From Polytrichum commune (lineage: Eukaryota > Streptophyta > Polytrichopsida > Polytrichales > Polytrichaceae): a stretch of 64,000 nt of DNA. Below, one piece after another: positions 22,311 through 33,800 of the stretch. Position numbers and translations under genes: made by a program. The stretch spans positions 29,886,001 to 29,950,000 of the forward strand of contig OX485804.1 in the NCBI GenBank assembly GCA_950295325.1. Direction: 5' to 3'. The first letter of the stretch is position 1. Every line of letters starts with the position of its first letter. The notes under the pieces are model-generated. The model was not told the DNA's origin. It was given only the letters and a program-made list of their open reading frames with translations, and ran no database searches.

Positions 22311-23929
22311 TAATGCCTAGTGAGAAAGAAACTACAGCAGGTTGATTGCAAGCTGGGTAGAAAAATGCTCAATAATCAATTAATTCAAAAAAGAGGACTT
22401 AAGTAGTTCGTAAAAACTTTTATGAAAAATTAGGCAAACTACTTATGATTATTTATTTAGGCACATAACATATCCTACATCTACAAAATCCATGTATTGT
22501 AACTTCTTTTTGAATTCAACATGGTGGCCAAGTACGGATGTTAGCCTATAGAGTTTAGGTTAAGCCTTCTTAGTGTGCTAGTTAGGGTTGTGAAACAATC
22601 TTTTCTATCGTTTTGTACTCATGTTCAGTAAAGATTGTTTGAGGATTTACATGCATGGCTAAGAGACATATGTTCCATCCCATTGACTAGGGTGAGAGAT
22701 TATTTTAGACTTCATTACACAGCTATTTTGCCTTCCGTTTAGGCCATCTGTCTTGTTAAAAAAACCCAGACTTGACTATTAAAATTTCTTTTCCACCCAA
22801 CTTGCTATTAGCCTACGGTATATTCACTTCGATCAAAAAGAAGATATTCATATGAACTCATAAAACCATGAGAAAAACGGCAAAGAGCACGAGTCGGGTT
22901 TGCTAAACCATCTTGCACTAATTGGCGTGTTTTGGTAGCCTACGAGAGAAGTGGGTGCCGAGGGTTTAGTGCCCGTTTAAGGCCCACATGCCTTACACAG
23001 GACCAGGCTGGTGTTGAAAACATTATTTTTCACTTCGAAATCTCCGTACTGCCCGGTACCCAAACGGTGTGACCGAGGGAAAAAAAATTTGTCTCGATTA
23101 TACAACACTATAGACCCGACGGATATCAACCAAAGAAACACTGGTGAGTCACGTGCAATAACCAGTTATCAGCTTTTCCCCTGAGCTGTACTCGCTGAGC
23201 AAGGGTTATTGGGCACTGCAAATTTTATCGGAGTCATCCAGGGGGGCCAATGCACGAGTGGAAGGGGTTCTGGAGTGTTGGAGTGGGATCATTGCGGAGT
23301 CTTGTAGCATCATAGTTGGTTCTTGCAAAATTAAATTAAAAAAAAAAATCGAATTTTTTTTGGAAATTATGAACCCAATCGAATGAATAAGTGAAACACT
23401 ATGTTAGGGGAAAACCTAATTGATGGAAATTTTGGATTCTTGTAACGTCCAACCACGTCAACGCGTCATAAGAGGCTGCATGCTAACGTGTTAATGGCTC
23501 GGTGCCCTGCTCACTCAAAGTGGCAAACTCTCTTTTTATATCCATCTCCCTCTCCTCCTTGCTCATAGGGATAGAAGCAAAATCAACCCGTCGTTGTTTT
23601 GGTGCCATTTCTAACACTCTTCTCGCACATGCCAAAGTGCAAATACCTACAAAAGACCTAACACATACATTGTGCAAAGACAAACAAGAGCCACATTAAG
23701 TAAGGTTAAGGTGGATACTTAGGTTTAAGGCCAAGAAGCTGCTGCGAATGAATGAATGAAAAAACAACAACAATCTACTTCCAACAATGTTGGACCTTAC
23801 CAAAAGAATGAATTAAATCTTTTTAAATCATAGGACTGACGTAATTTCGTAAATTATATTTTTAGTTTACGAACCTTATTTTTCAAAAGATAAATAAATA
23901 TTCGTTTCAAGGTGCACGAACCAGCCATG

Positions 23930-24170
23930 GTGCTATGGTAGTCGCTCCTCGGAGGTGTGCGGGTGTTATTCGGTTACTTTTCTTGATTGGATGCCTATAT
24001 TTGATTGGTGCGCGGTGAGGTGGGGAATAGTGAACAAAGATCATCAAAGACACGTTTTTCAACAAGATTGGGATATGTCTTTAGCTGTTATTTGACTACT
24101 CACCATTCAATAGTGAACACAACTGGGAGGACTTGCGTATTCAGCGAAGGGTTCAACAAACGTGCACTTT
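23930..24170 (+). repeat. Dispersed repeat copy (family of 5160-5330)
   Basis: Third copy, with GTGTTATTCGGTTACTTTTC, ATATTTGATTGGTGCG, CAAAGACACGTTTTTC and CACAACTGGGAGGACTTG aligned in the same order as at 5160-5330. Confidence 0.5.
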
Positions 24171-25797
24171 AGAACTGACTCACGGGAGGTCTATGTTTTT
24201 TGTTGGTGTGTCGTTACAAATTCGGTTTGCTAATGCAACACAAGTTGGTTTCGTTGTGTAAATGTGGTTGGTAGGAGTTGGGGAACACGGAATATGAAGC
24301 GACTAAGACATGCATCCTTGTTGATTATTTTTCAAAACCTCATGTAATTGTTCGTGGTCCGGGGCGTTTTCAATGTGGAGCAGATATTTACAAGTGTGTT
24401 TTATGAGGTACATTGAACATTTGGTTTAGTGTGGCCCACAATATTCATCATTGACCCACACTTTCAATATCCATGAATAGTTCACCTAGCCTAAAAACGA
24501 GAGCCTAGTAAATCACCAACTAACTTAGGCCCCCTTTACAATAGAGCTAAAGTTGGGAGCTTGAATTGCAATTTTCGTGAGTTCGATACTTGGAGTTGAC
24601 AAGCTTTCATCCAATTTTGGAGAGTTTGACTGATCTTCAAGCTCTCGATAAGTAGTCCAAGCGAGTGTAAAGAGGCCATGCTCAAAGTGAGGTACCAAGG
24701 GGGGGAATGATATTAAACAAAGGAGAAGTCATGCCAAGCTAAAAAAATGCTTTTAAAGCCATTGGCTTGGGACACAAGACAAAAGTTCAAATTCTTGATG
24801 TTCCTAGGCAGCCTTCAAGAGGTAGTGTATGGATTCGATTGAGAGCTTGTTGCCAAATGGGATCCATCAAGGCACCATCTAAGCATCGTAAGCCGTGTAA
24901 AAACTTCAAGCCCTCTTGTTGGGAGAACCAGTTTAAAATAGACTCAAGTGAACAAGCATGTGTAAGAGGCTCCCTTTCCACCGATTGGAAGGTTTTAAAT
25001 CTTCAACCTCTTAACCACTCTAGTGTCTAGGGCGTCTTAGGTATTAGGTGAAACTATTGTAAGGTGAGTGCGCATATCATGAACCGTGACCTATAATGCA
25101 TTCTAATGTATAGGCACATATCCAAGTATGTAATTTACATATCCCAAAACAAACCCACTACTATAAAAGTCATCATTTGTAACCCATCACTTCAAGAATC
25201 TAAAAGATATTCACAATTGACATAATAATAGGCATCTCAACTCATATGATCCTCATTTGGAGTTGTGAATGTGCTACTCCAAAGCTTGAATTATAATTTT
25301 CTTACATAATAGTCTAGATTCTCAAAAGTGTCCATAATAGGTTTGCTCACCATAATGCACCATTGCACCGACAGTATGACACATTTTTATTTATTTTTTG
25401 CTTCAATTCATTCGATCGACAAAGTGTGCACATGTCTAAGAGTAGGTTTACATTAAGGTCCGGGTCTTGAAAATTTGGGGCCCGAAACACCCCTTAATTG
25501 AACTTACTTTTGAACTCAACATTGGACCCGTGCCTGAGTTTTGGTTTCTCGAATTGGGTGGAGTATTTTCTTGAGTTGAGATTGACAAGATGTGACGGGA
25601 AAGTGGTGACACATTACCGCCACTTCATGTTCCCATACTTTTAGTCTTGGACCTTAGTGCAAAGTCAAGCCCAAACTCTTACTCTCAATCAATAAGATTG
25701 CTCGACTTGGGGTTTCTTTGGTCTTGAACCCTAATGTAAACCCACCCTAAATCAAGTTAAGCTTACTTGGTTGTTGATCAAAGCCGAGGTTAATACC

Positions 25798-26024
25798 TAT
25801 GATCGGGGAGAACCGACAGTTAGTTACAAATGAACCGGTTGAGTTTGAGAATTAACTGGTTGAAGTTCAAGACTTTAGGAGAATCATCGATCACTTTAGA
25901 ATAATTTATGGAATATACCTCAAATTAATATAGAAAAACCGAAGGATGTCATCAACATGTAACCAGTTGGAGTTGCAAACACTAGGATCTCAACCGATTA
26001 TGCCCAAAAATCTCCCCGATCATT
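25798..26024. mobile_element. MITE-like element with 9-bp target duplication
   Basis: The ~227-bp element has inverted ends: ATGATCGGGGAGA near the left end and TCTCCCCGATCAT at the right. It is flanked by identical 9-bp copies of GGTTAATAC (25789-25797 and 26025-26033). A 9-bp duplication is the hallmark of Mutator-like insertions. The interior has no ORF. Related copies lie near 41157-41381 and 61962-62190 (opposite orientation) and partially at 3915-3990. Class assignment is inference. Confidence 0.75.
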
Positions 26025-26217
26025 GGTTAATACACCAATCGTCCCATTTCATACGTGTTATTATTTGAAAGTATGCAATCCAATAACATCTTACTCAAGA
26101 GTTCAATTAGGTTGTTCGGACATTACAAAACATAACCGACGTCGGTTGGTAGAATATTACATTCTCATTAAACTATTATAGCACTGCGTAATTAAGTCCA
26201 AATAGTAACACACACTA

Positions 26218-26745
26218 ATGCCCCCTCCCCACCTGACTTTACCAAATAACCAAAGTCTTTCCTAAGACCCGGGTAAAGCTCTCTCGGTTATAGCGGAGGC
26301 ATCCGGCTATCCCAATGCACCTACACGAACTTGCTCCAGAGATTTTTGAGTAGGTTTTAGTTAAGTAGCTTTCACACATGTTCATTGGTTTTATCTACCA
26401 AGCAATGAATATTGGATAGTTTTTGTCCCATCCCCAAAATCCCTCACTACTCATCTATCTTACCATCGGTTTTTGTTAATGAAGCTCCTCGTGCCCTCAT
26501 AGCTAAGACTACAGAGCAACCAATCACAAGGGCAGGAGGCGACACTTTTAAAAGCTCTATATTGCTGCCTCATGTCTAGGTACCGATGGGAGGGTGGGTG
26601 CTTGGGGCTTAAAACCTCCACTTGGAAGCCATGCCACATCATTTGCCAACTAGGCTCAACACTAAATAACGTCGACGATGGTGTGGAGGCCGTGTTTTAT
26701 AGAACCAACTTTTAGGCTTTGCTAAAGTCGGGTGGGGAGGGGGCA
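26218..26745. mobile_element. Inverted-end element (family C), ~528 bp
   Basis: Starts with TAATGCCCCCTCCCCACCTG (then ACTTTA) and ends with TAAAGTCGGGTGGGGAGGGG followed by GCA. These are inverted copies over about 23 bp with one mismatch. The right half is shared with 10040-10470. A 60-codon - strand frame (26460-26642) has a recognisable counterpart at 10183-10365, but both are short. No clear target duplication was seen. Confidence 0.65.
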
Positions 26746-26750
26746 AGAAG

Positions 26751-26799
26751 AAGAACTCCGGTCTCCGGAGGAGGCCGGAGTGAATAAAGTGTCTGCTCG
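26751..26799 (+). repeat. Short conserved hairpin motif, copy 1
   Basis: AACTCCGGTCTCCGGAGGAG, then CCGGAGTGAATAAAGTGTCT and GCTCG. A near-identical version lies at 38981-39025. The CTCCGG/CCGGAG words can pair into a small hairpin. Confidence 0.55.
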
Positions 26800-29700
26800 T
26801 AGAACATCCTAGGCCATGCCTTACGGCAGTGGCGTTAGATGTAAAACTACTTCGCCCTTTGCAGGACGTAGGAGAGGGGCATATATAAGCGGGATAATCA
26901 ATGTAGCAAAACCGTTGCTTATAAAGCATCCCGAATGTTTCCAAGTGAGCGGCCTGGGTCCCCCATCCATTGTGTGAGATATTGTTGAAACTTGGGGAGC
27001 GAATATTCATTCTGAAGCTTCAGTTGTTCCAGCAATTGACCTCGAACCCTGGACCCTTTCCCGGGATAAGCATCTAGAGTAGGCCCAGCTGAGGAGAAAT
27101 GGCCACAGCTGTAATGCAAGTCCCCCAAGGCCATCACGTGGATTACGTGTCTTAAATGGTTACTGCCTTTTCCTGTTCACTGTGAAACACAGCTCTGTCT
27201 TGTGTGTGTGTGTGTGTGTGTGTGTTTAGGTTGTTTTTTTTGGCACAAATTGAAAAATCGATTGCAAGAAAAAGAACCAAAATATAACCACCATGGGATG
27301 ACGACTTTGTCTTGTGAACTCTTACTTTTGGTTGATCCGTACTTCTGGAGAGAGAAGGCATGTTGAATCACAGAGAGAGTTCGGAGTCCGCCGTGAATTG
27401 ATACGGATTGTCAAAGGTGGCGGCCATGAAATGAAACCCTAACTTGGTCACATAGGCCCCGCTGCCCTCCCCCCTCCCTTCTCTTTGTGGAATTCTATTG
27501 ATTATTGAGTTTAAATCGGTTAACGAATTTTGAACATGTAGTCCGATATCTTTTAAACACTTGTTCTTTTTTTGGGTGGTACGTTCTTAGTCTCGCATCT
27601 GACCATGCAACTCAAATATAGGCGTCCTTTTAAGATGGGTAGCCAAAGTAGGCTTACGTACCTTAACGCAAAGTCTTTAACAAATCAATGGAACCGCTCT
27701 TGTGACTGCTGAGAGCGTGGAGGCGAAAAAATACCAAACCCTACAATCCTTACTGCACAATTGTCACTCAATGTGTTGTTGCCGCGCTAATCGTCTATAG
27801 CACACAATCCTCTCAAGGTATCCTTTGTCCCATATGAGCTATGTTAGGTAGTCTTCCGCAACATTTGTTCTAAATAGGATGGCAAATGGGCCACATAAAT
27901 GGTTGGTGTCATCCATAAATTGTCGGTTAGAGGCTTCCAAAGCCCCACCTTGCGGGTTGCCATAGGCCTAGAGCCCAAGCCAACAAACCCCACCTTGGCC
28001 TTGTATTCGACGATTGTTAGCCTTGGGAAACGGTGACCCAATGGACTGAGAGTGGAGATTGTGGGAGTTGCACTTCACTTAACTTGGACCTATGATGAAT
28101 CCTTCAATAGCATTATTCAACTTAGTAGTTCAAGTCTCTTTTTAATTTCAATAACCCTAGTTAATTTGCATCATATGTGAACTCTAAATTTGTCGATTGG
28201 GGGAACCAAAGAGCAAATTCTTGAATCCGTTGAATCCAATTCCTACACCCCCCCACAGGAAGTTAGTTCTACTAATTGAATAAGGTCAAGTTCCATGGAA
28301 CGAACTTGGCATCATGGTCCAAAATACTCTTTTGGCTTCATGGATGAGGACATGGACATTAAGGTCCATCAAAGACTTAATTAGAGCCTTAAAACACCCC
28401 CCCTCCCTCCCTTCCCTTGGATACAAAGGTCCCAAATTGTGAGGTTCATTGACCACACCGCCAACGTGGTCAGAGTTACCCATGAAATGAAGAGCTTCGA
28501 TTGCAGGACAACTAAAAAGTTAAATGAAAATGTGATGGGCCCTATTACATGAATGAGAAAATAACGACAAATAAGTGTACACTACACAAATTCTCACCCC
28601 TTCTCATAAAAACACCCTGAGAATTGTGAGTGCATGGATGTGAAAAGGGAGGGGGGGGGGGGGGACTTCACGATGGAGGGCAACATTTGCAAGCATAACA
28701 AAATTGCTTGGCCACCCCCTCCCATGGAACTCGACCCTTGATGATATGTCAAGCCTCAGTGTTTTGTGTATAGGGTAATTAAGTTAGAAGGAGTAAATAC
28801 ATACGAGCTATGAGCTTGCACTTGTTGTCTTCATCGATCGATGCTCCTGAGAATGGATGTGGCTCAAGGAAATTAAGTATGGAATTCTCATTGCCACCAC
28901 TGACATGCACTCGTCCTTTGCGAGACTGTGTAGTTGTCAAATAACATGGTCTATTAAATACCGTACATCAGTTTCCCAGAACTATATATATATATATGTT
29001 GTCCTGTGAATGTCAATTGCGAACTCTTACATGGTAAGCTTAAGATTCTGACAGCCATGTCAAGAGAATTTTGCTTGTGTATGTGTTCCGGCCACCAGGT
29101 GCCTCTCGTGTTGACTTGTTAGACAACAAGGCATAATAACGTTTGAGATGTTTGAGATGTTTGTGGGGTCCCCTAATTAAGCAGAAGTTGTTTTGAAGAA
29201 GGGTGCTCTCTTATATATGTGCACGCAATCAATTGTCGTCTATTTCTCAAGCATCCAAGTGTTACGTTGACGGAGGTAGATGAGGCTAATGTACGTCTCC
29301 AACTTTGTGGAAATATTCAACTGGTCGCTCTGAGCATTAGAAGCTTGAGTAGGTTAGTGATTGCAGATCAAGAACGAAGAATTTGAAATCGTTGGATTTG
29401 GAGTTGAGGAAGGTGTTGATCTAGGCTCAGGAATCAAAGATTTTCGACTTCCCAATGTGGTAATATTGGGGGGGGGGGGGAGGACTCTTTTATCGTTTCA
29501 TGTTGTGTAAGTGGACAACATCATTAGCACATTCTACATGGGTCATTTGCCAATGGAAACCATTGTAAATGTCAATTTTGGTTTTGTCATGTCTCTAAAT
29601 TGGTCACATGTAAGATAAAATGTTGCCGAATTGTTTTTTCATTAAAGAATCCCCACAATACAAGTTGGTTGGCACCTCACAACCACATGCCGCCTCCGAT

Positions 29701-30824
29701 CCTAATTTTCCCACCTTGGGCACAAAAGTTAAGTGTGTCATAGCTTGGTGGATAGCACTCCTAATTATGGAGGATGATGGGTGTAGTTTGACATTTGTGA
29801 AGGTGGCTAACCTAAACATCATCAAGGTGGCAACTAATCACCATGTATTACTCACCCACTGAAGTCAAGTGATTGTGCCGCCAAATAGGAGCAAAAAATA
29901 AGTGTCCAAGTAAGGAAACTAACTGAATTAGCCTCATCTACCTTAACCTACTTGATGGTCACCTTCTATTCTCAAGCATACAATGATTAACCTCTTGCGG
30001 GATGTGGTTAAGCACAACATTACTCAACAACAAGCTGTTGCATTCTGGGGGGGGGAGATTTTGGGAGCATAATGCCCCTTTTATGCTTGGTCACTCTTAC
30101 AAAATGAACATGAGTACTATTCACTTTGCAAAAGTGAACCTATCGATTTCCGACACCCATGGCGTGCAACTTACCTTGTAGGTAAAGTAGCTTATTATCA
30201 AGTTTAAAAACCTATCACCAATGTTGGTTTAAGGTAGGTTGCCTGCTTGTTGGACCCATGAGTAACTGGGCACGAGCTGGCCAGGTCAATGGCTTTGCTA
30301 ACTATCTACTTGCTTTGATTTAGGGTCGAGAATAAAGGACGATACTTGACACTCACTTCCCACCCCCTTTCATTTATTTAAAAAAAGGAGCAAAAGCGAG
30401 GGCCTTAGTAATGCCATGAACGAAACTTTGACCAATGAGAGATTATGTTTCACTCTGCTTCTAGTGCCTCCAATCAAAAACTCCCCATGTCACATTCTGA
30501 CCCCAGCCTATATCACATGACTGACGTTCTAGGGGGCCCGGCATTGTGTACTTGTGAGCACGCACCACCTTTGCCACAACTAAACAAATTATAAAACGGT
30601 ATAGTACATAACCTTGTAAATTTTGCTGTCATATATACGACAACTCCTCACCATGCATCACCACTTCAAAGATCTACATACAACTTGGATTGGTGCACGA
30701 AACCGGTCGACTGAAGTCAACATGAGAGACATCCTCATCAGCATATATACAACCCTAAAGATTGATTGTCGCCCATTGAGGAGTAATATATATATGCTAC
30801 CTATACATGTAGACCACATATTCT
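26800..30824. other. Intergenic, no gene recognised
   Basis: Includes a (TG)n run at 27201-27225, G tracts near 28650-28663 and 29469-29480, an (AT)n near 28984-28996, and short frames without motifs. A 16-bp word GGTAGATGAGGCTAAT at about 29276 is inverted at about 29934. The frames near 26919-27137 look moderately protein-like on the - strand but match no family I know. Confidence 0.4.
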
Positions 30825-33800
30825 TCAACTTAGAGGACTCCACTTGAGCTGCAAATGCAACCTGCCAATGTCAACACCAACCAGCTTGCAGATTACGGAA
30901 ACCTCTTGCTCTTGGAGCACCTTTGTCAATGTGGTCGCACACATTCCCATGTAATCCTGCGCACACAGAGCATGTTTAATTAGGTCTGGTTACTTTTCTC
31001 AGGTCTAATACATACTGGGAATCATATATAATGTGGTCTGTTTCGCAAAGGTGCCCAATACGAGCGAGTCCTCATATGCTGCTCATGTGTGTGTGAAGAA
31101 TTCATCATGTGTACCAGGTGCTGGTAATAAGTTATACGAGTTGTCGGTCGATATGAAATAGAGTTGATCTTTGAAATAGAGCTGTGTATGAATTCCCCGG
31201 TGTATTTGGCAGCTGAGAACCCTTCTATTTTGCATGTATATATCCTAAGCATGGTAAAGTGGACCACTCGCTCCCTAGTGTACCCTATGAAGGTTCGACG
31301 ATGCAAGGTTCAAAATCGTGTTTGTTCTCGCTCTCTTTTCTACTACAAGATGTTGTACAGGGTGTTGTTTCGAAGAGCTGAACAATTGTTTTTGATACAA
31401 AACTAGCCCTGTAAGTAAGCTGTACATGTTTTTGAAGATGGTGGAAGTAGCTTACGCCGAATAAGTGACTTGCGTCGCATCAAGAAAAATAGACTAAGAT
31501 TATATTAAAATAGGACTCCTTCCATTCTCTTCTGGATGGAGCCCTCGAGTTTAGCATGAAATCAAACAATGTTGAAACAAATTCAAGTTCAATCAAATCG
31601 AATATCGTGCAATTTTGCATCCAAAACCTATTTATAGTCATTTGTTCGTGGACATACTTATAGTGATAAATTTTGAAAGCATCATTTTGATACTGTAAAT
31701 TTGAGTACTTATACCAACAATAAAAAGCCCGTGGAGAAAGACGAAGGAAAAAACCACACTAACTTAAAAAACCTTTTGATATTCATTTATATAGTGTTTG
31801 GTCAAGAATTTTATGATTTCAGTATTTGTGACAACTTCATCGGTCTACTTTACCGGACATACAAATATGTAGTCTATCGTACCCAAAATATTTCACGAAA
31901 ATATGAACACGTAGTCCAATCTTTATTAAACATATGGGCTTCTTGGTGTCTGATCTTAGATCCACACCTAAGCACACAACACTTAATTATAATAGGGTTC
32001 CGATTAAAGATAAGCAACCAAATTAGGTCCGCTTCCCTTGGGCACTAAAACTCTCTTGCCCACTAATCTATAGGTGGGTCGTAAGTACTTTCTGTCAGCT
32101 AACAAAAGTGTTGAATCTGGAAAGTGCGGAGACACACATTTACCTTGCCAAATGTGTCTTTATCCCATACTTGTGCCATCACCATGTCCTGTACGGCGTC
32201 CTCTACCAAGAAGTGGAAGCTCTCGTTCCATATGGGATTCAAGTCACCGTTTACCACCTGCAAAAATTCAAAGAGTATGTGGAGTTGTGATCCCGAGGAG
32301 ATGACGTTAGTCTCAATTCGGCACTGCCACATGGGTGCCACGCAAGCAGACGTTTTCAATGCCTTTTGTATCCAATTTTCGACATCCGCAAGAACACAAC
32401 GATCCTGCTTACAATTAATGGACCAATGGCCTAATGCAACGTGACGAATCAAGAAGCGTATTAACTAGTAGGAAGATAATAGATGTACACAGGGAAATCA
32501 TCGTCGTATACAAGCAAACCTCTCCTCCACCCAACATAAATACTTGACCGATATAGTTCTGTTGCCGATTCATCTCAAATGATCTCCAGTACACTAATCC
32601 GGCATCTTTGAAGCTAATCCTGGCATCAAATCAACTGAGAGGTAACCTCTGGGTTGCATACTGTTTCAGTTCTTCTACGTCGGTTGGAGATGAATGAGAG
32701 GTAAGCTTGTATACGATAATTCCCTCTCTCTCTCCTACACACGAGGGTAAGTTAAGGTCGTAGATTGACAACCTTGGTTTCCTTCTTGTGGTGAAAGGAC
32801 CTGTACATCCGAAGCACCACGTATGGATCTGCCTTGCCATTGAAATCACTGGGTAAGAGATTCTCAGCTCGCACCACCGTAACTGTCAATACTCCTCTCC
32901 TAACCTCCCAGAACGGTCCTCGTCGAGAATACCTGCCACATTTAACGCCCTTCGAATTGAGAAGGCCGAACATACATCATCAACACCCCAACCGCGATTC
33001 ATCTTTCGTTAATTAACTTGAGATTTGTAGGAATAAGCCCACACGCGCCGCACGCCATAAGCAGCATGTGGGGTCGCTCCCTGGTAGAGATATGGATTAG
33101 ACGACCAACGAGAGGAGAGTGATTGACGAGTTGTGGGAGCAGCGAGTCATTCATCTACTTGAGTTGGGTTACCAATCATAACCGATCAACTCATTGACAA
33201 GATCACGGTATTATGGATGATCTTGTGTCTCCATGGGTGAAATTGTATGACGAGACCTGGTAACCCTTATGCTCTTGGACGAGCAATCGATCATGAACCA
33301 TCCAAGATGAAGAGGTATTTTAAAAAGGCTATGAGTAAATAATGTGTGTGTTTAAGAATTTTTTTTTTATGTATTTGATGAATGTTCTTGAAATATACAC
33401 AATATACTTTCATAAATGAAAATTTCAATACCGTGGATCTTTCTAATATATATCTTAGTTCTTGTTTGGAAACATTACGTGAACTACTATCTATTATTGC
33501 AGTGTGTTAGTGACCCTCCAAATAAGAAGAACCAACATGTCCGTAACCCTCTAGATTATAAGATGAATCAAACATGTTGGATAACATTCTACATTGATGG
33601 CATCTTGACACAACATCAAGTGAGTTGGAACAATTAATTTTCTCTGCGGGTATCTCAAATTAAACGACCGAGAGGATCAAGTAACATAGAGTCGACAGGG
33701 AAGACCTGGTGTCCAAGTGTGGGCTGCTACTAGACTCTCTGCACATGCATGGCTCTTCTCGATCGGATTCATGAGAATGTGGAAGCATGAGTGCTTGAGT

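Larger units (their letters stand above)
21791..25797. other. Intergenic, decayed repeats, no gene recognised
   Basis: Contains a C14 tract (21910-21923), an A-rich run at about 23336-23348 and two dispersed repeat copies listed separately. A frame at 23483-23683 (-) includes MAPKQRRVDFASIPMSKEER, which looks protein-like but is not recognised. No spliced gene could be assembled. Confidence 0.4.

Noticed and set aside
27020-27100. B-box-like GGTTCGAGGTC on the - strand, possible tRNA or SINE
   Set aside because: No convincing A box, acceptor stem or anticodon arm could be drawn.
29276-29949. 16-bp inverted repeat GGTAGATGAGGCTAAT as transposon ends
   Set aside because: The match stops abruptly at 16 bp, no target duplication was found and the interior shows no transposon feature.
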